Assembly: GCA_003427395.1 (NCBI GenBank)
Contig: BFEA01000184.1
Coordinates: forward strand, 1,963,651-1,988,154
Direction: 5' to 3'
Length of the DNA stretch: 24,504 nucleotides
DNA from: Chara braunii
Lineage: Eukaryota; Streptophyta; Charophyceae; Charales; Characeae
Shown: one piece after another, positions 18,060 to 24,504 of the stretch
Numbering within the stretch: the stretch's first letter is position 1
Layout: every line of letters starts with the position of its first letter
The notes under the pieces: model-generated
What the model was told of the DNA's origin: nothing
The model's input: the letters and a program-made list of their open reading frames with translations, nothing else
Databases searched by the model: none
Translations under genes and position numbers: made by a program

Positions 18060-18535
18060 CACACTAACTGAATTCCCTACAGCTACCCTAACTGCGAATA
18101 GCAGGCCCGGGCTACCCCCAGGATAGATAGGCCCTAAAGGCTTATACTGATAGATGGTCCTATAGCCTATAGCCGGGTAGGGAGAGGCCCTAGGGGCCGA
18201 AACTGAAACAGTACTGGTCAGTCCTACTAGTCCGGTCTAGGTCGTGTCTAGGCTAGGGTAGACTATGTATAGTTTGAGGAAAGACTGTTCGAGGCTTTTT
18301 GGCAGTTGGTACCGTGTACATCGCTGCTGCTCAATGCATGAACTGGAGTGGTGACAGCTTCAGCATTGGAGAAGACAGACGTAGCCGGACCTGCGAAGCG
18401 TCGGCCATAGCTGGGACCTGCGCTGTTCTCTGACAGCACGCGGGGCTGTTCAGAGGTCCGGGCAATCAGAAGTCTGCTGGAGGCGAGAGAAGTTGGTAGC
18501 CTGCTGAACCCTCCTCAGGAGAAGGGTCTCAGGGT
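18060..18535. other. No gene seen; CCTA/TAGG-rich DNA
   Basis: 18100-18260 is built from TAGG, CCTA and CTAG words (GGCCCTAGGGGCC, GTCTAGGCTAGGGTAG) and resembles 9300-9900 in texture. 18300-18535 is unique-looking, without open frames of note. Confidence 0.4.
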
Positions 18536-18537
18536 GT

Positions 18538-18755
18538 GTGGCGCCGCAGCCATAGCTGCAGCTATCTTCCTCAGAGAGCATCTTTGTCAGGAGAGGTGGC
18601 GCTGCTACAGACTCCCACCCGGGAAGTCTTCGGGCACTTCATCTTCATCAGATACTGTGGCGCTGGTCTTCTTCTTCATTCTCTGAGTGGCGCTTGGCCT
18701 CAGAGGCCTGTTTCAAGGTGGCGCTTCCCTCTGGAGGCAGTATATGGGTGGCGCT
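18538..18755 (+). repeat. About 30-bp repeat marked by GTGGCGCT
   Basis: GTGGCGC(T/C) occurs at 18538, 18596, 18657, 18687, 18718 and 18748. The steps are 58, 61, 30, 31 and 30, that is, a period of about 30 with two units lacking the mark. The intervening bases are only loosely similar (TCTTCTTCATTCTCTGA, TTTCAAG). It lies 420-640 bp upstream of the ORF at 19177, where a repeated promoter or U3-like array could sit. Confidence 0.8.
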
Positions 18756-19176
18756 TGATGTTTCAGGGACTCAGGGGTAGTAATAGCAGTTACTCAGGGT
18801 TGGGGAGTGAAGCGCTGCTCAGCGCACCATGGTTCTGGGGTTATTTTGACATTTTGAGACTCTGAGTTTAATAAACAATGTGAATACTGTGTGTTGACTA
18901 TCATTGCTTCATTGTTTCCTGGATGTGATCTACTCGGCTTTCCTTTGTGACTGGATGTGAGGATTCTGTTGAGCGATTTGACTCTCAGTGTTTTCAGTCA
19001 TATCGCATGGTTAAGTCTTCCGCTGTGTTTATCTCTCCCTGTGCGGTGTGATACTCCCATCCTCTCCCCTTCCTTCTGTGTATGTATGAGCATACCTGGA
19101 AGTCTATGTGAGCGAGTGTTGGTCTTCTGACAGCAAACAACCAGGATCATAACACAGGTGCAGCAGCGCTCATACG
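18756..19176 (+). promoter_or_regulatory. Upstream region of the 19177 ORF with AATAAA
   Basis: AATAAA at 18870-18875 in an A/T-richer stretch resembles a polyadenylation signal. GGATCATAACACAGGTG at about 19144-19160, shortly before the ATG, loosely resembles a retrotransposon leader or primer-binding region but does not start with TGG. Together with the 18538-18755 repeats this would fit a 5' LTR plus leader, but no second copy of the segment is in the window, so this is speculative. Confidence 0.25.
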
Positions 19177-19953
19177 ATGGATTGGGGGGGATCTGCCCTG
19201 GCTGCATGGTTGGAGGATAAGTTTGATCAACTGCAGATTATCCTTGGGCAGATCCGGGAGGATCCGTCTCTGGAGGCTTTCGTTGATTGGCAGCGGGCTG
19301 ATGATTTGATCACCAATTGCAACACGATCTATAGTCAGGGGCTAGATCATTATGATGCGCTGAAAGAAAGACTGGCGGGTGAGTCAACAACACAGGTGAC
19401 GATTCCGATAATATCAATGGCATCTGCAACGGTGACAATGGTTTCACAAAAGTCAACAACGTCGGTGACGAGGCCATCTGCTGCACAACTGCTGACAACT
19501 ACGACAACCATGACAACGGTGACAACAACTTTGACTATAACATTGGCGACAACAACTTCGACTATAACAACAGTGCCCATCACGATGACATCTGTTACAC
19601 AATTTTTGACAATAACTGCCCTGTCGACAATGAGTAAAACAACTGGCACACCAACAACTCCTCTCGCCGCGACGACCGCCATGGTAAGTATCAATTGCAC
19701 TCCCTCACCCCTCACTTTGGGTGGGGTTTCTTGGAAGGCTTGGGAGTATCTGCCGAGGTTGAAGGGTGGGCAAGGGGTTCTGCTCGCCGATTTCACTGCG
19801 CTTCCCGATTATCTTCGGGCGCCCTTCACAGTGTCACATCAGGGGAGGGAGCTGATTGGGGGTCGGGGTGAGGGGGGGCTTAGCCATGAGTTATTTCCGT
19901 GGGACTCTGGCGGGGAGAGGATGGAAGGCTGCTGCGAGGAGGGTTTAGGATAG
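19177..19953 (+). CDS. Hypothetical protein, helical N-terminus and Thr-rich middle
   Basis: The 258-codon frame starts at an ATG (MDWGGSALAAWLEDKFDQLQ). Residues 1-67 look like genuine protein: acidic and helical, with heptad-like leucines. Residues about 68-170 are extremely Thr-rich (TTTTTMTTVTTTLTITL), produced by repeats including a 27-bp unit at 19521 and 19548. Residues 170-258 are of mixed composition (LPRLKGGQGVLLADFTALP). Strong donor-like sites lie inside: GCGG|GTGAGT at 19379 and ATG|GTAAGT at 19683, so the true product may be spliced and the ORF as listed may join exon and intron. Possible identities are a gag-like retrotransposon protein or the first exon of a host gene. No family recognised. 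Confidence 0.4.
   Translation: MDWGGSALAAWLEDKFDQLQIILGQIREDPSLEAFVDWQRADDLITNCNTIYSQGLDHYDALKERLAGESTTQVTIPIISMASATVTMVSQKSTTSVTRPSAAQLLTTTTTMTTVTTTLTITLATTTSTITTVPITMTSVTQFLTITALSTMSKTTGTPTTPLAATTAMVSINCTPSPLTLGGVSWKAWEYLPRLKGGQGVLLADFTALPDYLRAPFTVSHQGRELIGGRGEGGLSHELFPWDSGGERMEGCCEEGLG
19521..19575 (+). repeat. 27-bp tandem repeat in the Thr-rich region
   Basis: GACAACAACTTTGACTATAA begins at 19521 and recurs at 19548 with one C/T difference, period 27. In one plus frame it encodes Thr/Ile residues. In another it encodes DNNFDYN twice, inside a stop-free Asp/Asn-rich stretch from about 19385 to 19640. Confidence 0.85.
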
Positions 19954-20011
19954 CTCTTGAACGATGCCTCGTCGTCTCCTTGCTCACTCTATGTTGCATA
20001 GGGAGTTCTGA

Positions 20012-20017
20012 AATAAA
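20012..20017 (+). promoter_or_regulatory. AATAAA polyadenylation-like signal
   Basis: AATAAA occurs about 60 bp after the stop of the 19177 ORF, in a local A/T-rich spot. This is a plausible 3' end signal for that transcript. 19954-20240 otherwise shows nothing recognisable. Confidence 0.35.
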
Positions 20018-20245
20018 ATTTCGGTGTTTACCCGCGAGTGTATCAATGGCGTGTTGTCCTGTGTTATACTGTGCTGAGGTATGTAGACAGGGTGATAAGT
20101 GTACGTTGCATTTCAGGGTAAATCTGGGCAGATGCGGGGGACACGTGTTATATTCTTTTAGGAATTAACTGGGATCTACATTCTGTTTGACTTCCTTTGC
20201 CCTGCCATAACCTTACCCCCTGTTGTAGGGTATGATTGCTTATGG

Positions 20246-20536
20246 GAAACTATGGTAGGGCAGAGTTCGATTCTGGCATGCAGCGGGGGTAGTCCTTCCC
20301 TAGTGGGGAAGCAATCAATGCCCAACTGCGGGTTNTGACTTNGGATTAAANTACCTAGGGTTAGACTTGGAATTTTGTCCAANGCAGACCCTCTTTGTCC
20401 TGCTATTCTCCCCNCCTACTACTTCTTACTGTGCCAAGCGGTCTGAATAGTCGCAGTCGAAGCTAAGCAGGGTAGAGTTTTTGATTTTGTGTGGAGTGGG
20501 GTTAATCCTTCCTTATTGGGAAGCAATCAATGCCCC
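20246..20536 (+). repeat. Two copies of a roughly 75-80-bp repeat
   Basis: Copy one is at 20246-20323 and copy two at about 20459-20536. Both share GG(C/G)AGAGTT...GATT, then a GGGGT...TCCTTCC word, and end GGGAAGCAATCAATGCCC. They are about 213 bp apart. Five of the window's Ns (20336, 20342, 20351, 20383 and 20414) lie between them, consistent with a repeat-confused consensus. The second copy begins with TCGAAGCTAAGC, vaguely like 5S rRNA. Confidence 0.7.
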
Positions 20537-20574
20537 TTGCCAGTACTATATCTCTGCCGAATAGGGAAGCTGTC

Positions 20575-20692
20575 TCTATGGGAGCAGTGGTTGAGGCTCT
20601 TCAAGCCCTAATGGGAGGAGTCGTGTGTTTGTGTTGTATTCGACCTTATAATTTGAGCCTTAGGCACTGGGCCCGTTTTCCCAAAAAAAAAA
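20575..20692 (+). mobile_element. Short retroposon ending GGCACTGGGCCCG plus poly(A)
   Basis: TAGGCACTGGGCCCGTTTTCCC at 20661-20682 is followed by A10 (20683-20692). This is the same 3' end that appears in reverse at 6480-6500. Upstream bases GGGAGCAGTGGTTGAGGC and GTATTCGACC faintly recall tRNA A and B boxes. The 5' end is uncertain. Confidence 0.55.
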
Positions 20693-20725
20693 CGACGGAG
20701 GGTAAGCAATGCCAACAACTACAGG

Positions 20726-20751
20726 ACCCCCCCCCCCCCCCCCGCCCCCCT
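20726..20751. repeat. Poly(C) tract
   Basis: About 25 bases are nearly all C, interrupted by single G and T. It marks the left edge of duplicated segment copy A. A similar C run (22004-22015, starting with an N) marks copy B. The complementary G runs could form G-quadruplexes. Confidence 0.85.
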
Positions 20752-21422
20752 CTCCTTCGACACCGGACCTTCGCGGATCTTCTCACCCCAGCACGGACGA
20801 CAGCATACCACCATGACAGATACCTTGCAGCAATCCCTCGGAGCAATCGCAGGAACTTCACGTTCGTGCCGTGCATGCTCAGACAGGGCAATTGGAGGAC
20901 CGGCTGGCTGCACACATGACGAGGATGCTGCACCCTGACCGTCTTCAACCTCCCGAATGATCCAAGGTAAGGCGAGACGTCCGCTGAGCATTCTTTGTAG
21001 CATGAAGATCAACGCTGCTGAGAGTCTCCCGCCATGGAGACCCCTCGCACCCACAACATGTGATGGCAGTGGCGAACACCACTGTCTTCCTCTACTCCTT
21101 GCACTCGAGCACCCGAATGGCCTTGATGCGGAGTGTGCAAACTTCGCTGTCCCGCCTGTGAACCGGCCAGAAATCGAAGCAGCCGCATGTCGCAGAATAC
21201 GAGGGGGAAGTTGGAAGGCGATGTCAGACTGGAGGTAGCAATGTCCGTGGAGGTCAGGCGGAAAAAGCTGGGGGCAACAGAAGACAACGATCCACGCCAT
21301 CCGCAGATGCAATTCGAAGCACCGCCGGAATTCAAAAAAGGGTGCCGCAGGTAAGGACGCCACGACCACGAATGGATAGGCTTTTTTTTTTTTTTTTTTT
21401 TTTTTTTTGGGAACAGGGCTCC
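20752..21422. repeat. Duplicated segment of about 670 bp, copy A
   Basis: The segment from CTCCTTCGACACCGG (20752) to a T28 run and GGGAACAGGGCTCC (21422) is repeated at 22016-22680 with a small percentage of differences (offset 1264, changing to 1263 after a one-base deletion at about 22374). It contains donor-like sites CCAAG|GTAAGG near 20968 and CGCAG|GTAAGG near 21350. The 73-residue plus frame at 21133-21354 (charged; LEGDVRLEVAMSVEVRRKKL) looks exon-like. Most base differences between the copies in that frame change the amino acid, so there is no sign of purifying selection. The right end includes the tail and the first bases of a retroposon. Confidence 0.9.
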
Positions 21423-21433
21423 ATAAGGAAACT

Positions 21434-21957
21434 CGTCATCTAGAAATTCCAGATGCGATGGGTTTTCGGGTATGGGTTTTTGAAACCATCATCTCTGATT
21501 GGGAGGTATGGTTCACTGGCCAGCAATGACAAATGTTGACGGAAGCGTATAGCACAAGATTGATCATGTCGTCCACTAGATATGATCCTGAAACAAATTA
21601 GCCAAACTGAGCAGATGAACAGATTGTGCCAACGACTTTTTCGTATGTATGGTTACGGATCACTGGCAGATTGATTGGGACGAGAACTTATATAAAATTG
21701 CAAGTGTTTACAACGATAGTGTTCACACTGTGACAGATCGAACGCATAAGAGACTTCATAAAGGTTGGATGCCGAAACGTTTCATTGGTGCTTTGACTAC
21801 TGGGAACAAGTCCGACGACTTTTCCCGGGTACAAGAGAATTTACAATTCTCCATAAACAAGACATAGTTAAAGCAAAGGAAAATATTCAGAAAGCCCAAA
21901 TGCGGATGAGCGAACAAGCAAATAAGCATCGCCGACCATCCCAGGGTAAAGTCTAAA
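21434..21957 (+). pseudogene. Ty3/gypsy integrase fragment, decayed
   Basis: Consecutive plus-strand frames spell pieces of a retroviral-type integrase core. The first holds ETIISDWEVWFTG (the IxSDRDxRFT motif with the second catalytic Asp), a stop, then LTEAYSTRLIMSS. The next holds QTEQMNRLCQRLFR, with the catalytic Glu of the GQTExxNR motif. The next holds HWQIDWDENLYKIASVYNDS, which matches the usual W-x-x-x-L-x-x-x-x-x-x-YN-x-S block. The last holds DIVKAKENIQKAQMRMSEQA, matching the AxExxxxAQxRM helix that follows in gypsy polyproteins. Two stops and three frameshifts separate these pieces, so the copy is dead. Reverse transcriptase and gag are absent. Confidence 0.75.
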
Positions 21958-22015
21958 GAATTTTCCCTTTAAAAGAATGTGTCTCAAATATTGTTACCTG
22001 TCTNCCCCCCCCCCC

Positions 22016-22680
22016 CTCCTTCGACACCGGACCTTCGCGGATCTTCTCACCCCAGCACGGACGGCAGCATACCACCATGACAGATACCTTGCAGCAATCT
22101 CTCGGAGAAATCGCAGGACCTTCACGTTCGTGCCGTGCATGCTCAGACAGGGCAATTGGAGGACCGGCTGGCCGCACACATGACGAGGATGTTGCACCCT
22201 GATCGTCTTCTACCTCCCGAATGATCCAAGGTAAGGCGAGACGTCCGCTGAGCATTCTTTGTGGCATGAAGCTCAACGCTGCTGAGAGTCTCCTGCCGTG
22301 GAGACCCCTTGCACCCACAACATGTGATGGCAGTGGCGAACACCACTGTCTTCCTCTACTCCTCGCACTCGAGCACCGAATGGCCTTGATGCGGAGTGTG
22401 CAAACTTCGCTGTCCCGCCTGTGAACCGGCCAGAAATCGAAGCAGCCGCATGTTGCAGAATACGAGAGGGAAGTTGGAAGGCGATGTCAGACTGGAGGTA
22501 GCAATGTCCGTGGAGGTCAGGCAGAAAAAGCTGGAGGCAACAGAAGACAACGATCCACGCCATCCGCAGATGCAATTCGAATCACCGCCGGAATTAAAAA
22601 AAGGGTGCCGCCGGTAGGGACGCCACGACCACGAATGGATAGGCTTTTTTTTTTTTTTTGGGGGGGGGGAACAGGGCTCC
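22016..22680. repeat. Duplicated segment of about 670 bp, copy B
   Basis: Partner of 20752-21422. Differences include several C-to-T or G-to-A changes at CpG sites (for example TCG to TTG and CGG to CAG in the 22396-22617 frame), a one-base deletion, and a shorter T run with a G run (22646-22668). The same retroposon tail lies at the same place and continues intact beyond the point where copy A stops, so the insertion predates the duplication. Confidence 0.9.
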
Positions 22681-22729
22681 AATCTATTCATGGGGAGCAG
22701 CACGTGCTGGGAACTGGGCCCAACGTCCC
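22645..22729 (-). mobile_element. Short retroposon next to duplicated segment B
   Basis: The minus strand starts GGGACGTTGGGCCCAGTTCCC (22729), continues AGCACGTGCTGCTCCCC, GAATAGATTGGAGC, CCTGTTCC, a short run of C, and an A tail (T on the plus strand at 22646-22659). It is the same family as 16678-16751 and 13306-13386. Confidence 0.75.
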
Positions 22730-23149
22730 ATATAGAAATTTACATAGAAATTTGAAAGTTTGAGATATCGGGGCCATGACCCGGCTTTGGCTAAGAAAAA
22801 ATTGGGCTACTTAGAAAATCACTACGACCAACCTCAAAATAGGCAAAGTTCAGAAACGACTCCGAAACCCCCCATCAATCCTCTTTACCTCACTCCGGCA
22901 AGACTTACTGCAGCAGAGCCCCCATCTTCGCTGCTGCTGTACCATATTTCCATTCTACGAGCTAGCCCCCTCACTAGTAGGACCCTTGATATCCAAACCA
23001 TTTACTTCTCCCGCACACGTCTTTTTTGAGACAAATTTAAGAAGACCTCCCCCTGCCAGCATTGATTGCCCCGGAAATCAGGGGATTAACATACCCGCCA
23101 AGATACTTGGCGCCAATCGCATCCACCCCGACTCCCTCCATCCCAGTCC
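22730..23149. other. No gene seen
   Basis: ATATCGGGGCCATGACCCGGC...AAGAAAAAA near 22765-22802 has the look of another retroposon 3' end (an internal GGGCCATGACCC palindromic word, then an A-rich tail), but there is only one copy in the window. The rest is C-rich unique DNA without a convincing frame. Confidence 0.35.
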
Positions 23150-23885
23150 CATCCGTCCTTCCTAACTCCATCCTCGTAAGGAGTTTCAGAGGACCGCTTC
23201 TCAGCAGGGGGTGAGCACCATCATCACCCCAAAGTTCCTTGCCCCCACAAGAACTCCAGTCTCCGTCCTCAAAGGGGTAAACAAGCGCTACCCAACGCCA
23301 ATCGCGCCAGAGCTCGCCCTCACCAGCCGGTACCCATTGGACAGCCTAAACTACCCAACGCCAATCGCATCTGATAAGAGCTCCCCATAGCCGGTACCCG
23401 TCAAGCAACCCTATTCCATCCCCCTCTCCGTCCTTGCAAAGAATGATTTCATGCCCCCTCCCCTACTTCAAAACAATTCCCCCGAAAACCTACAAGATAC
23501 TCACTTGACTATCTCTGACAAGAATAGGACAAATTCAGGGAAACAGGCAGCCCCAGAAACAGACAGCCCGAACAATCCTGCCTCCATCATCAAAAGGAAG
23601 AACCTCGTTCGTTCTCCCAAACTCCATGCTCGTAAAGAGTCCAAAGAACCTCATCTCAGCAGAGGGCGGGCATCATCATCACCCTGAAGAATTTCAGTCT
23701 CCGTCCTTGAGGGGATAAAACAACACTACCCAACGCCAATCGCGCCAAGGCTCACCCTCATCAGTCAGTACCCATTGGAAAGCCTAAACTACCTAATGTC
23801 AATCGCATCTGATAAGAGCTCCCCCTGGGCGGTACCCGTTAGAAAGCCCGATTCCATCCCCTCTCCATCCTTGTGAAGAATCTGA
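23150..23885. repeat. 438-bp-period tandem duplication with nested sub-repeats
   Basis: The block 23150-23455 recurs at about 23590-23885. CCCAACGCCAATCGCGCC starts at 23291 and 23729, an offset of 438. Shared phrases include CTCAGCAG(A/G)G, CATCATCACCC, CAGTCTCCGTCC, GGTACCCATTGGA and ATCTGATAAGAGCTCCCC. Each block itself holds two CTACC(C/T)AACGCCAATCGC-type sub-repeats about 62 bp apart, each leading to GGTACCC. The copies have diverged clearly. No frame is preserved across both. Confidence 0.85.
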
Positions 23886-24409
23886 CAAAACGAAGTAGGT
23901 CAAATTCTGATCAAAATTTAAAAAACAAAAAAATATCGCCACAAAGACCCTAGAAAATCAACAATGAATTGAATCCAACTTAGGAAATTCCTTGGTATAG
24001 AAAATTGAAAAATGAATCAACAGTGATAGTAGTAAAAGGACTTCAGCTTATGGAAGAAACAATCATTAGAAAAAACCATTGAAAAAACGGATGCATGAAG
24101 ATCCCGGCGAATTTCGGATTGGAATTTCATAAGCTATGTTTATTAAAAAACATTCAGAATTGTGAATCTATCAGAAACGCAGTCTGATTCACGACTTTCA
24201 AATTGGCAAATGCATTAGACTCTTAGGATTAGAATATTGCAAAGATTTATTTCAGAATTATTACAGGATGTAGAGAGAGAAAAATACTTATGTAGAGGAA
24301 TTACAACTTGAAATCTCCATCAGAACCTTCACAAGTGACAGTAAGACGTGAGAAAACACTCGAGAACAATCAAGAATCCTAAATCGAGATCATCAATGAG
24401 AAACCAAAT
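23886..24409. other. A/T-rich stretch without a gene
   Basis: Composition shifts sharply to A/T-rich (AAAATTTAAAAAACAAAAAAATA, GAATT words) compared with the C-rich duplication before it. No open frame, RNA gene or repeat period is visible. It may be the diverged flank of the 33-bp satellite that follows. Confidence 0.45.
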
Positions 24410-24504
24410 TAGGAGATCAAGGGATTTTGGACAGTTATTAGCTAGGAGATCAAGGGATTTTGGACAGTTATTAGCTAGGAGATCAAGGGATTTTGGACAG
24501 TTAT
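24410..24504. repeat. Perfect 33-bp tandem array running off the window
   Basis: The unit starting TAGGAGATCAAGGGATTTTG begins at 24410, 24443 and 24476. All visible bases are identical and the third copy is cut by the window edge. Perfect identity implies very recent amplification or ongoing homogenisation; the array probably continues to the right. Confidence 0.95.

Noticed and set aside
20459-20536. 5S rRNA-derived sequence (TCGAAGCTAAGC ... GGGAAGC)
   Set aside because: Only two short words resemble 5S, the spacing is about 10 bases too long, and the 5' half shows no similarity.
20752-22680. Paired LTRs of one gypsy element
   Set aside because: No TG/CA termini, primer-binding site or polypurine tract. 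The internal part would be only about 590 bp. Kept as an alternative in the findings.

Overview
The window looks like nuclear DNA of a large, repeat-rich eukaryotic genome. Supporting signs are homopolymer A/T tails on retroposed elements, spliceosomal-type splice sites, remnants of a LINE and of a Ty3/gypsy retrotransposon, trinucleotide microsatellites, a Myb/SANT-like (trihelix-type) protein remnant, and a stretch seeded with the plant-type telomere word CCCTAAA. My best guess is a streptophyte alga of the Chara type. That is inferred from repeat style and from resemblance to the SANT-like proteins common there; it is not proven. Six isolated Ns (20336-20415 and 22004) mark uncertain consensus inside repeats.

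Layout. 1-1290 is low-complexity DNA without a convincing gene. 1290-1870 is a degenerate CCCTAAA region with an embedded 43-bp tandem repeat. 2160-2400 is pyrimidine-rich microsatellite, and 2482-2953 is a 33-bp minisatellite. A 90-bp foldback (3161-3250) and a cluster of ACGT-core words (3431-3730) follow. The best intact gene in the window is on the minus strand at 3820-5580: a roughly 590-residue protein with a globular N-terminus, four Gln/Glu-rich modules in tandem, an optional in-frame intron, and one membrane segment near the C-terminus. Next comes a 166-bp almost perfectly self-complementary hairpin (5992-6157).

6200-13400 is repeat territory: short tRNA-like retroposons with poly(A) tails, one of which has 14-bp target-site duplications (8503-8900), a 119-bp tandem duplication (9072-9310), and a tRNA-derived SINE head (10525-10660). 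13400-15240 holds a LINE 3' end on the minus strand. 15480-18040 (minus strand) holds a SANT-like gene that has decayed through two stops, two frameshifts and a retroposon insertion inside its DNA-binding domain, with membrane-segment ORFs on either side.

18538-19953 is a 30-bp repeat block, an AATAAA, and a 258-residue ORF that could be gag-like. 20246-22730 is a nest of duplications: two copies of a roughly 670-bp segment bracket a decayed gypsy integrase. 23150-23885 is a 438-bp-period tandem duplication. The window ends inside a perfect 33-bp tandem array.

The genes do not form a pathway. The shared thread is repeated rewriting of this DNA by short retroposons. At least seven copies share a T-arm-like hairpin, three of them with compensated stem changes, and one copy lies in frame inside a coding domain.
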